Positions 1 through 5,093 are shown, counted from the stretch's first letter. The stretch is DNA of 7,040 nucleotides from Omnitrophica bacterium RBG_13_46_9 (GCA_001804045.1 MHFD01000022.1:22788-29827), one strand, 5' to 3'. Program-made: numbers and translations. The notes: a model not told the origin generated them from the sequence alone.

Positions 1-674
1 CCAATATAATCTTCGCGATACCGGTCATACTGGTTATAGCGATATCTGTTTTTGTGGTCAAAATCGCGACTGTGGCTTTAAAAATGACCGGCCTTGATGA
101 AAAGAGGGCTTACTTTCAGGCCCTGTCTGCGTTTACGGGCACGGGATTTACGACGAAGGATTCCGAGCTCGTGCTCCAGGATGATATCCGCAGAAAGATC
201 ATAATATTTCTGATGATATTGGGTAACGCGGGGCTGGTCACCGTGATAACGACTTTGGTGATATCTTTCGGCACGGGAAAATTGATGCCGCTTCTGTCGA
301 ATGCGGGCATTGTCCTTGTGCTGATATTCATCCTATTTAAAATACTGACGCACAAAGGCGTTACGAAGTTTCTGAATGATAGGATTGAATCCAGGCTGGA
401 AAAAAGGCCTACGTTTCAAAAAAGGCCCATAGAGCAGATACTGCATATCGCACATAATTATGGCATAGCGGAAGTGAGCATAACGAAGGGGTGTCAGGAT
501 TTAGGCAAGACTCTAAGCGAATCCAGCTTCAGGGAGAACGATATACTCGTCTTGGCAATAGAAAGAGAGAACGATGTCATACCCACGCCCAAGGCGACCG
601 ACCGCATACTCATGGACGACACATTGATATGTTACGGCAAATTGCCTAATATAGAAAAGATCATCTCAACATAA
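1..674 (+). CDS. Membrane protein with C-terminal TrkA_C (RCK_C) domain, 5' partial
   Basis: The frame is open to the left edge (first full codon at base 3), so the N-terminus lies outside; GTG at 54 is an internal Val codon in the first membrane helix, not a likely start. Counting from that GTG, the protein has a short segment with the family-like stretch FTGTGFTTKDSELV (about 27-40), a helix at about 48-72, another at about 80-100, a basic linker, then a TrkA_C domain at about 127-204 (with GIAEVSI and the ENDILVLAIERENDVIPTP core). TrkA_C/RCK_C domains bind small ligands, in several families c-di-AMP, and gate K+ or other ion transport. No pore filter is seen, so this is probably a regulator or a small transporter of unknown substrate. 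The stop overlaps the next ATG by one base (TAATG), which implies one transcript and coupled translation. Only a few residues are probably missing at the N-terminus. Function beyond the domain is inference. Confidence 0.85.
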   Translation, partial: NIIFAIPVILVIAISVFVVKIATVALKMTGLDEKRAYFQALSAFTGTGFTTKDSELVLQDDIRRKIIIFLMILGNAGLVTVITTLVISFGTGKLMPLLSNAGIVLVLIFILFKILTHKGVTKFLNDRIESRLEKRPTFQKRPIEQILHIAHNYGIAEVSITKGCQDLGKTLSESSFRENDILVLAIERENDVIPTPKATDRILMDDTLICYGKLPNIEKIIST

Positions 675-1219
675 TGAAAATCTTCTTGAAATGCTTTTTC
701 GCGATTTTCGCCACTTCCGTTGTTTTGGTTTTATTGATATTTTTCTTATCTCCGGTCGTTTACAGAATAATAGAGCCGCGCTTTGCTATGCCCATCCGGA
801 CACCGGATAAAAACTTCGTGGCCGTGGAAGATTTACCTGTTAGACATGACAGTTATGGGGACGGGGAATTCGGCGCAAAACGGCGCGGCAACAGAAAGCA
901 TAAAGGCCTGGATCTGGCGGCCGGCATAAAAAGCCCCGTATACGCTTCCAAAAGCGGGTGGGCAAGAAGCTATGCTATCCCGGCGGGCTATGGAAATCTC
1001 GTAATAATAAACCACCCTGGGGGGTGGCAAACGCGCTATGGCCATCTGCACGAAAGCGTTATAAAAAAATTCCAATGGGTGGGGCAAGGTGATATAATAG
1101 GGTCGGTCGGCAGGTCGGGAAACGCCAACTCGGAGGGGATAGTTCCCCACCTGCATTTTGAGATACGGTATAAAGATAACCCCCTTGACCCAGCGGAGTT
1201 CCTGATTGAGCGTGATTGA
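674..1219 (+). CDS. Membrane-anchored M23 (LytM-type) peptidoglycan endopeptidase
   Basis: The 181-residue protein has one N-terminal membrane anchor (about residues 4-30, no lipobox or clear cleavage site) and a short linker, then a compact M23 domain at about 58-176. The zinc and catalytic signature is complete: HKGLD (H76, D80), YGHLH (H124) and HLHFE (H159, H161). In LytM-like enzymes H76, D80 and H161 equivalents hold zinc and the other two His act in catalysis. An active cell-wall hydrolase facing the periplasm is therefore likely, cutting peptide cross-links in peptidoglycan. There is no coiled coil of the EnvC/NlpD type, so it is a minimal enzyme. The ATG overlaps the stop of the TrkA_C gene by one base, and a lipoprotein gene starts 16 bases after the stop. 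Substrate specificity cannot be read from the sequence. Confidence 0.93.
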   Translation: MKIFLKCFFAIFATSVVLVLLIFFLSPVVYRIIEPRFAMPIRTPDKNFVAVEDLPVRHDSYGDGEFGAKRRGNRKHKGLDLAAGIKSPVYASKSGWARSYAIPAGYGNLVIINHPGGWQTRYGHLHESVIKKFQWVGQGDIIGSVGRSGNANSEGIVPHLHFEIRYKDNPLDPAEFLIERD

Positions 1220-1221
1220 CA

Positions 1222-1228
1222 GAGGAGG
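1222..1228 (+). promoter_or_regulatory. Strong ribosome binding site for the small lipoprotein gene
   Basis: GAGGAGG lies 7 bases before the ATG at 1236. It is the best Shine-Dalgarno match in this part of the window and is the main reason for accepting such a short gene. Confidence 0.8.
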
Positions 1229-1235
1229 CTTTAAA

Positions 1236-1379
1236 ATGCGAAGATACGCACTTTTATTTACGTTATTATTTATTGTATCCCTGGTTATTGCCGGTTGCGG
1301 CGAAACGCTGTCCGGCATGGGAAAAGATGTTTCGCGGATAGGTAAAGGGGTAAAGACTGTCTTTATAAGAGAGAGGTAA
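1236..1379 (+). CDS. Entericidin-like small lipoprotein (47 aa)
   Basis: The 47-residue product has a basic start (MRRY), a hydrophobic stretch (about residues 5-19) and a lipobox VIAGC with the acceptor at Cys21. The predicted mature peptide is about 27 residues and contains CGETLSGMGKDVSRIGKG. This matches the entericidin pattern, where a Cys is followed by a T-x-x-G-x-G-x-D-type amphipathic segment. Known entericidins (EcnA/EcnB) are tiny envelope lipoproteins of an antidote/toxin pair linked to stress-induced lysis; most homologues in other phyla are uncharacterised. Only one member is seen here, so a toxin-antidote pair is not supported. It follows a peptidoglycan hydrolase by 16 bases and has a strong Shine-Dalgarno, so an envelope role in the same transcript is reasonable. 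The assignment rests on pattern and size. Confidence 0.82.
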   Translation: MRRYALLFTLLFIVSLVIAGCGETLSGMGKDVSRIGKGVKTVFIRER

Positions 1380-1409
1380 GCCTCCGCGGGATTCCCACTA
1401 GGCTCCGCT

Positions 1410-1454
1410 TTAGAGCGGGCAGCCGTGGCAGCATGCCTTACAGGGTTTCGCCAT
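1410..1454 (-). CDS. Candidate 14-residue Cys-rich microprotein
   Basis: On the minus strand, an ATG (complement of 1452-1454) opens a frame reading MAKPCKACCHGCPL and ending in TAA (complement of 1410-1412). Four Cys and one His in 14 residues (CxxCCxxC) would suit a metal-binding peptide. No convincing Shine-Dalgarno precedes the ATG; the frame is also open upstream through the 15-bp stem, so a longer N-terminus is possible. The region is strongly self-complementary, so the Cys-rich reading may be chance within a structured element. Listed because the motif is striking, not because expression is shown. Confidence 0.2.
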   Translation of the reverse strand: MAKPCKACCHGCPL

Positions 1455-1466
1455 GTAGCGGAACAA

Positions 1467-1500
1467 TGAACAAGTCCCGCCAGGAGGCGGGACTTGTTCA
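1467..1500. repeat. Perfect 15-bp inverted repeat (hairpin)
   Basis: TGAACAAGTCCCGCC at 1467-1481 is exactly complementary to 1486-1500 with a four-base loop. On the plus strand the loop and start of the right arm read AGGAGG. It stands alone between two genes and may be a REP-like palindrome or the closing stem of the hairpin cluster. Confidence 0.75.
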
Positions 1501-1573
1501 TGAAAAAAGTGCCGGGCAGCAGGGGGTAGAGAAGAGGTTTGAGAATAGAAACACGGGTATTGAGGTATAAACA

Positions 1574-2284
1574 ATGGAAATAAGGAAGAGGTTTTCCGGG
1601 AATACCGCCGTTCTTTACATCGCGGGCAATATAGACATAGACTCGGCGGCCATAATCGAAGAAACGGGCATCTTATTAAAAGAGGGCATATGCAGGATTC
1701 TCTGCAATTTTGCCAATGTAAATGTTGTGGATTATAACGGCCTATCCATACTGGCTATTGCATATAAAAATGCGGCCAACCAGAAAGGTATATTGAAATT
1801 CTGCGAGGTGCCGATGCATATAAAAGAACTCTTCCGGGCAGCGAGACTGGACATGGTTTTTGAAATATATGCGGACGAGGAGACCGCTCTGCAAAGCTTT
1901 GAGCTCTCAGACAAGGTGGACAAGCTTTCGCTGCGGAGAAGGTTTAAGAGGCTTGATGTGAGCACACCGGTAAAATATAAAGTAGGCCTATCCAGCAGCG
2001 CCAAGATGTTTAAAGGAAAAATACTGAATTTAAGCGGAGCGGGAACATTTATATACGCAAAAGACACATTTCCGATTTCTACCCAGATATATCTTGAGGC
2101 AGAGCTCGGCGGCTCAAAAGAGCCTCTCTCGTTAATGGGGACTGTTATATGGCTGGCCGACAGGGAGCTCCAGCCGCATTCATATCCTGGTATGGGCATT
2201 CAATTTACGGATATCGATGAAATCACGCAGGAAAAGATCGTGGATTTCATAGATAGAAACGTGATAGGCAGGAGTAAGATCTGA
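1574..2284 (+). CDS. STAS-PilZ fusion protein (likely c-di-GMP receptor)
   Basis: The 236-residue soluble protein begins with a STAS fold (about 1-112), of the type found in anti-sigma factor antagonists: an opening strand pair MEIRKRF/TAVLYIAGNID, then a conserved strand-helix turn VVDYNGLSIL (51-60). A PilZ domain follows at about 119-232, with both c-di-GMP motifs intact: RxxxR at R122-R126 and NxSxxG at N152-G157. The domain ends in the usual hydrophobic strand MGIQF. In classical STAS antagonists the turn reads DSSGLG and its second Ser is phosphorylated by a partner kinase; here it is D53-Y54-N55-G56, so that site is gone. The STAS part may be a constitutive or non-phosphorylated binding module and the PilZ part the sensor. 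The start is set by GAGG at 1562-1565, 8 bases before the ATG. The channel gene follows after 24 bases. Partners are unknown. Confidence 0.9.
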   Translation: MEIRKRFSGNTAVLYIAGNIDIDSAAIIEETGILLKEGICRILCNFANVNVVDYNGLSILAIAYKNAANQKGILKFCEVPMHIKELFRAARLDMVFEIYADEETALQSFELSDKVDKLSLRRRFKRLDVSTPVKYKVGLSSSAKMFKGKILNLSGAGTFIYAKDTFPISTQIYLEAELGGSKEPLSLMGTVIWLADRELQPHSYPGMGIQFTDIDEITQEKIVDFIDRNVIGRSKI

Positions 2285-2308
2285 TCATCCTATCCTTGCG
2301 GATTGAAA

Positions 2309-3322
2309 ATGACAAACTGCGGATTCGAACAATGTAAAGGACATGCTTTAACAGGCGCTATTTTCTGCTGGAACCACATATCCGACAAAGACGCCTACAG
2401 GGAAAATATCGTAAAATTAATAAATGAGGGCGCGTCCGTAAAGGGCGGAAACTTTTCCAAAGCCGACCTAAGCAACATGAATCTGGCCAGGGTCGACCTA
2501 ACGGGCGCCAATCTATCCAGGGCCAATTTATCCAATTCCAATCTCTTCGACGCGAATTTGACTAATGCCGAACTGCTGGGAGCCGACCTTTCGAATTGCG
2601 ACCTTACCAGCGCTAATCTGCATGGAAGCGACCTCACCAGAAGCTGCCTACATGGCGCGAGGTTATGGCACGCGAATCTGGAAGGCGCCAACCTGATAGA
2701 GGCCACTATGAGTAACTGCGATCTTTGGAATACACGGCTTTTTAATATCAGGCTCTGGCGCACGGATTTTATGCATGCGATCTCCCTCAGCAAAAAAAAT
2801 TTTCAGTCCAGGTTGAACAGATTCCTTACCGTGCACCGGATCGAGGAAAAAGGCGCATTTTCTGCGGAAGAGGCCTATAGAGACCTAAAGAAGTATTTCC
2901 TGGCAAACGGAAGGTACGACGACGCCAGCTGGGCGTCCTTTAAAGAGAAGACTATGGAAAAATTACTTCTTAAGAAGAAAAGGAATCCGGCGTACCTGCC
3001 GAGCCTGATTATGGACCTTTTATGCGGTTACGGCGAAAAACCGCACAGGATAATACTGTCGTCTCTTTTTGTCATTCTGGCCTATGCGCTGATTTTCGCG
3101 GCATTAAATGCCGTGACATATACCCATTTCCCGTCGTACAAAATGCCATTTGGTGATTACCTGTATTACAGCGTGATCACGTTTACGACCGTGGGCTATG
3201 GCGATTTTATACCGAAATCCAATCTTATCTACAGGGCCATCGCCGGGGCAGAGGCTTTTACCGGCGCTTTTATGATAGGCCTTTTTGTATTCACATTGGC
3301 GCGAAAGTATTCGGCGCGATGA
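2309..3322 (+). CDS. Pentapeptide-repeat two-TM potassium channel
   Basis: The protein has 337 residues from this ATG. The N-terminus carries a Cys/His knuckle (C4, C9, H12, C20, H23; a CxxxxC...CxxH pattern) likely to bind zinc. Residues about 48-155 are 22 consecutive pentapeptides of A(D/N)Lxx type without a break, which fold as a right-handed beta-helix of about 5.5 coils. A charged helical linker (about 160-228) includes YFLANGRYDDASWASFKEK, seen in other pentapeptide-channel fusions. The C-terminus is an Ion_trans_2 pore: helix at about 246-267, filter TTVGYGD ending at residue 299, helix at about 307-331. The filter is the canonical K+ signature. The beta-helix and knuckle are presumably a cytoplasmic gating or docking part. 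I chose ATG 2309 (GCGGA 6 bases upstream); TTG 2303 in frame would add two residues. The stop overlaps the next gene by 4 bases (ATGA). Confidence 0.92.
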   Translation: MTNCGFEQCKGHALTGAIFCWNHISDKDAYRENIVKLINEGASVKGGNFSKADLSNMNLARVDLTGANLSRANLSNSNLFDANLTNAELLGADLSNCDLTSANLHGSDLTRSCLHGARLWHANLEGANLIEATMSNCDLWNTRLFNIRLWRTDFMHAISLSKKNFQSRLNRFLTVHRIEEKGAFSAEEAYRDLKKYFLANGRYDDASWASFKEKTMEKLLLKKKRNPAYLPSLIMDLLCGYGEKPHRIILSSLFVILAYALIFAALNAVTYTHFPSYKMPFGDYLYYSVITFTTVGYGDFIPKSNLIYRAIAGAEAFTGAFMIGLFVFTLARKYSAR

Positions 3323-4257
3323 ACAAACTCGCGGCCGTTACCCGTAGTATCCCCGCCTTGCGCAAACTCGCGCATCCCTGCCTGTTATGTATGCATAAAT
3401 GCGAAGCTGACCGCGAAAAAAACAAAAAAGGATTTTGCGGGGCGCTGCAGAAAGCGGCTGTCTATAGTTACTCGCCGCACCACGGGGAAGAGCCGCCCCT
3501 CTCCGGCACAAGAGGTTCCGGGACCATCTTCTTCACTCACTGCAACATGAGATGCGTCTATTGCCAGAATTATACCTTCAGCCGGGAAAGCGAATTTCAG
3601 GAGATAGAAACACCGTACCTTGCGGAAATAATGCTCGGTCTGCAGCGTATGGGCTGCCACAATATAAATCTTGTAAGCCCTACACATTACGCATATCAGA
3701 TTGCCGACGCCATGCGGCTTGCTATTGAAGGCTCCCTTGACATCCCTATAGTCTACAATACCGGAGGCTATGACAGCTTGGAAGTGATTAAATTGTTGGA
3801 CGGTATTATAGACATATACCTGCCCGACATGAGATATTCTGAGGATCTTATGGCCGCCAAATTTTCTTCCGCCCCGGGATATGTCAAAAATAATAGACTT
3901 CTCATAAAAGAGATGTTCCGGCAGGTAGGCGTCCTTAAGCAGGATAAAGAAGGGATAGCAAAAAAGGGAGTCATAGTAAGACTTTTGATCCTGCCAAACA
4001 ATGTCTCCGATACGTTAAGCACGCTTAAGTTCCTGCAAGAAGAGGTGTCGAGAGATATATACCTGAGCGTCATGAGCCAGTATTACCCCACCTACCTGGC
4101 TGGAAACTACCCCGATATCGCCAGGCGGATAAACGAACGCGAGTACAAAGAAATAATAGAAGCTGTGGAAAAGCTCGGTTTTACAAATGGATGGATACAG
4201 GGATTCGGAACCGAAACCGAACGCTTCCTCGGAACGCGGATAAAACCAAGACTCTGA
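3319..4257 (+). CDS. Radical SAM protein, PflX-like (COG1313)
   Basis: The 312-residue protein has the radical SAM cluster motif CNMRCVYC (C75, C79, C82), followed by QNY, which binds a [4Fe-4S] cluster and S-adenosylmethionine. Upstream is a second Cys set C21-x2-C24-x3-C28 and C40, a conserved head of this family that may hold another metal site. Other family marks are the HHGEEPPLSGTRGSGTIFF block (about 54-72), NINLVSPTHY, PIVYNTGGYDSLE and DIYLPDMRY. This group is annotated as PflX, a relative of pyruvate formate-lyase activating enzyme, but its substrate is not established; no glycyl-radical enzyme is seen in this window. The ATG lies inside the channel's stop (ATGA), with no Shine-Dalgarno of its own, so translation is probably coupled to the channel. 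No intrinsic terminator is seen after the stop. Confidence 0.9.
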   Translation: MNKLAAVTRSIPALRKLAHPCLLCMHKCEADREKNKKGFCGALQKAAVYSYSPHHGEEPPLSGTRGSGTIFFTHCNMRCVYCQNYTFSRESEFQEIETPYLAEIMLGLQRMGCHNINLVSPTHYAYQIADAMRLAIEGSLDIPIVYNTGGYDSLEVIKLLDGIIDIYLPDMRYSEDLMAAKFSSAPGYVKNNRLLIKEMFRQVGVLKQDKEGIAKKGVIVRLLILPNNVSDTLSTLKFLQEEVSRDIYLSVMSQYYPTYLAGNYPDIARRINEREYKEIIEAVEKLGFTNGWIQGFGTETERFLGTRIKPRL

Positions 4258-4272
4258 TTCGTTATGGCACGT

Positions 4273-4314
4273 TAGGTAGTAGGGGAAGGAAAAGGTCATA
4301 GGTAGTAGGGGAAG
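4273..4314. repeat. Two direct copies of a 16-bp sequence
   Basis: TAGGTAGTAGGGGAAG occurs exactly at 4273-4288 and 4299-4314, 10 bases apart, just after the radical SAM stop codon. Purine-rich, no hairpin; function unknown. Confidence 0.85.
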
Positions 4315-4331
4315 TTTCGGAATACAGTTAT

Positions 4332-4376
4332 GAGGTTGCAAAAGTTGCAGAGGTTGCTAAAGGTTGCAGAAGTTAC
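4332..4376. repeat. 9-bp degenerate tandem array (GAGGTTGCA)
   Basis: Five successive units read GAGGTTGCA, AAAGTTGCA, GAGGTTGCT, AAAGGTTGCA and GAAGTTAC. The period is 9 bp with one 10-bp unit. The array at 4457-4497 carries the reverse-complement units, so the two flank the 10-bp array as the arms of a large imperfect palindrome. Confidence 0.75.
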
Positions 4377-4390
4377 TTATAGATAGCGAA

Positions 4391-4456
4391 ATTCGTATTT
4401 CAATTCGTTTCAATAAGTTTCCATAAGTTTCAATGAATTTCCATGAGTTTCAATAT
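4391..4456. repeat. 10-bp tandem array, copy 1 (C[A/C]ATRAGTTT)
   Basis: Six to seven successive 10-mers: ATTCGTATTT, CAATTCGTTT, CAATAAGTTT, CCATAAGTTT, CAATGAATTT, CCATGAGTTT, CAATAT. From the third unit, CAAT and CCAT alternate. The 10-bp period is close to one DNA turn, so T-tracts fall on one face of the helix. Confidence 0.8.
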
Positions 4457-4497
4457 GTAACATCTGCAACCTATGCAACCTTTGAAACCTATGAAAC
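4457..4497. repeat. 9-bp degenerate tandem array, inverted orientation (TGCAACCTN)
   Basis: After GTAA, units CATCTGCAA, CCTATGCAA, CCTTTGAAA and CCTATGAAA follow with a 9-bp period. GTAACATCTGCAACC is close to the reverse complement of the 3' end of the array at 4332-4376 (GGTTGCAGAAGTTAC). Confidence 0.72.
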
Positions 4498-4526
4498 ATA
4501 AAACGGGAGAAATCTTAAGAAACCAC

Positions 4527-4545
4527 TCCAACCTTGTAGGTTGGA
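4527..4545. repeat. Perfect 8-bp stem with 3-base loop
   Basis: TCCAACCT (4527-4534) pairs with AGGTTGGA (4538-4545) around TGT. No T-run follows on either strand, so it does not qualify as an intrinsic terminator. It may be a REP-like unit. Confidence 0.6.
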
Positions 4546-4559
4546 ACGCGCCCGTTACG

Positions 4560-4625
4560 TAGGACGCCTGTCCCGCCGTAGCATATCTTCTATGAAGTTC
4601 TCCTGCGGCGAAGGCGGATAGGACG
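4560..4625. repeat. 52-bp palindromic element between 7-bp direct repeats
   Basis: TAGGACG occurs at 4560-4566 and 4619-4625. Between them lies a foldback: 4574-4581 (CGCCGTAG) pairs with 4603-4610 (CTGCGGCG, one G-U), with CTTC-TAT-GAAG nested in the loop. A competing outer pairing, CCGCC (4573-4577) with GGCGG (4613-4617), exists. The layout resembles a small non-autonomous insertion with target duplication, though 7 bp can recur by chance. No transposase is present in the window. Confidence 0.5.
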
Positions 4626-4637
4626 ATTTGAGTTCGG

Positions 4638-4754
4638 GTCATTGCGAGCGACCGAGATTTTACTAGGGCCAAGCGAAGCAATCCCGATCGTTTGAGATTG
4701 CCACCCCCGAATGAAGATTCTTCAATGAAGTGCTTCCTTCGGGGTCGCAATGAC
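4638..4754. mobile_element. Dispersed MITE/REP-like element with GTCATTGCG terminal inverted repeats
   Basis: GTCATTGCG (4638-4646) is matched by CGCAATGAC (4746-4754), enclosing 117 bases. Inside are GCAATC/GATTGC (4678-4683 with 4696-4701) and a long stem, 4704-4715 area with CTTCCTTCGGGG (11 of 12 pairs), with CTTC-AAT-GAAG nested. Elements starting GTCATTGCGAGCGA and containing AGCGAAGCAATC are a widely met class of short non-coding palindromic repeats in many bacterial genomes. A second ATTGCGAG follows at 4761-4768, possibly the end of a further broken copy. There is no transposase, so it would be moved or copied in trans if at all. Confidence 0.65.
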
Positions 4755-4800
4755 GCGCTCATTGCGAGATGCCTTGTATGCTTAAGCGCATCTCTTTCCC

Positions 4801-4891
4801 GTTTCGATTCAATGTATTTCCACCGTATTTCAATTGTATTTCAATATGCAACTTCTGCAACGTTTAGCAACCTCTGTAACATTTGCAACCT
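4801..4891. repeat. 10-bp array, copy 2, followed by 9-10-bp TGCAAC units
   Basis: Degenerate units around TGTATTTCAA run from 4801 to about 4846, then TGCAACTTC, TGCAACGTTT, AGCAACCTC, TGTAACATT, TGCAACCTC to 4891. Order and orientation match 4391-4497, so this is a second, more decayed copy of the same compound repeat. Confidence 0.7.
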
Positions 4892-4896
4892 CACGT

Positions 4897-4928
4897 GTGA
4901 CCTGGTGACTTTGTGTCCTTGCGTTCCT
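4897..4928. repeat. 8-bp degenerate tandem array, four units
   Basis: GTGACCTG, GTGACTTT, GTGTCCTT and GCGTTCCT follow one another without a gap. The family differs from the 9- and 10-bp units but sits directly behind them. Confidence 0.6.
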
Positions 4929-4946
4929 ACGAGCCAAGAGCTATCG

Positions 4947-4985
4947 AATCAATAAGTTTCCATGAGTTTCAATGAGTCTCCATAG
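4947..4985. repeat. 10-bp tandem array, copy 3
   Basis: Units AATCAATAAG, TTTCCATGAG, TTTCAATGAG, TCTCCATAG keep the 10-bp period and the CAAT/CCAT alternation of copy 1. The array ends about 30 bases before the -35 box of the purF promoter. Confidence 0.75.
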
Positions 4986-5017
4986 TATAATAATATCCAA
5001 ATTTTAATCAAATACTC

Positions 5018-5046
5018 TTGACAAACTGCTCGAGTTTTGATATAAA
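5018..5046 (+). promoter_or_regulatory. Near-consensus sigma-70 promoter of the purF unit
   Basis: TTGACA at 5018-5023 and TATAAA at 5041-5046 are separated by 17 bases. This is a full -35 box, ideal spacing and a one-mismatch -10 box (consensus TATAAT). Transcription should start near G5053. It is the clearest promoter in the window and faces purF 150 bases away. Confidence 0.85.
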
Positions 5047-5063
5047 GGTAGCGGGCATTAGAG

Positions 5064-5093
5064 ATGGCGAATGTCAAAGAGGACGTGGGATAA
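5064..5093 (+). CDS. Candidate leader peptide MANVKEDVG
   Basis: ATG at 5064 lies in the loop of the first leader hairpin and opens nine codons ending at TAA 5091-5093, which is inside the loop of the terminator hairpin. A ribosome reaching the stop would cover the left arm (5081-5090) and prevent the terminator. A purine-rich GCGGG at 5051-5055 is 8 bases upstream, but the predicted transcript start cuts into it. There is no run of one regulatory codon, so a classical amino-acid attenuator is not indicated. Expression is not shown. Confidence 0.3.
   Translation: MANVKEDVG

Larger units (their letters stand above)
1379..1500. other. Cluster of five consecutive hairpins between lipoprotein gene and STAS-PilZ gene
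   Basis: Five adjacent stem-loops can be drawn with few unpaired bases between them: 1379-1383 with 1400-1404 (AGCCT/AGGCT); 1405-1409 with 1414-1418 (CCGCT/AGCGG, loop TTAG); 1418-1421 with 1434-1437 (GGCA/TGCC); 1445-1451 with 1458-1464 (GTTTCGC/GCGGAAC, one G-U); and a perfect 15-bp stem 1467-1481 with 1486-1500 around an AGGA loop. The run could be a structured RNA on either strand, a folded repeat element, or the 3' end of the upstream transcript. No run of T follows the last stem on either strand, so it is not a simple intrinsic terminator. I do not recognise it as a known riboswitch class. Confidence 0.5.
4258..5017. other. Gene-free, repeat-rich intergenic region
   Basis: About 760 bases separate the radical SAM gene from the purF promoter. 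No frame here has a good start, Shine-Dalgarno and family-like sequence together. What it holds is short repeats: a direct repeat of TAGGTAGTAGGGGAAG, 9-bp units around GGTTGCA in both orientations, 10-bp units around CAATAAGTTT, an 8-bp array, a small perfect hairpin, and two palindromic elements. Each is listed separately. The area looks like a landing zone for dispersed repeats. Confidence 0.8.

Noticed and set aside
1379..1500. c-di-GMP-I or other known riboswitch before the PilZ gene
   Set aside because: The conserved c-di-GMP-I core strings are absent; the region is only a chain of hairpins.
1467..1500. Intrinsic terminator
   Set aside because: The stem is strong but an A-run, not a T-run, follows on the plus strand and no T-run follows on the minus strand.
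833..1501. 222-codon minus-strand frame across the M23 gene and the hairpin block
   Set aside because: It is antisense to a gene with a complete catalytic signature, resembles no family, and its start is inside the 15-bp palindrome.
1482..1529. Mini-frame MKKVPGSRG after AGGAGG in the hairpin loop
   Set aside because: The spacing from AGGAGG to the ATG is about 12 bases and the site is locked in a 15-bp stem; nothing supports expression.
2303..2308. TTG start for the channel gene
   Set aside because: The ATG two codons later has a better-placed purine stretch and a more usual start; TTG remains possible.
4430..4762. 110-codon minus-strand frame in the repeat region
   Set aside because: It runs through three different repeat elements; its translation reflects palindromes, not a protein family.
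4692..4955. 87-codon plus-strand frame in the repeat region
   Set aside because: It is made entirely of the palindromic element and short tandem repeats, with no Shine-Dalgarno and no protein-like composition.
4391..4985. CRISPR array
   Set aside because: Units are 8-10 bp, adjacent and degenerate, with no constant repeat of 23 bp or more and no unique spacers; no cas genes are near.
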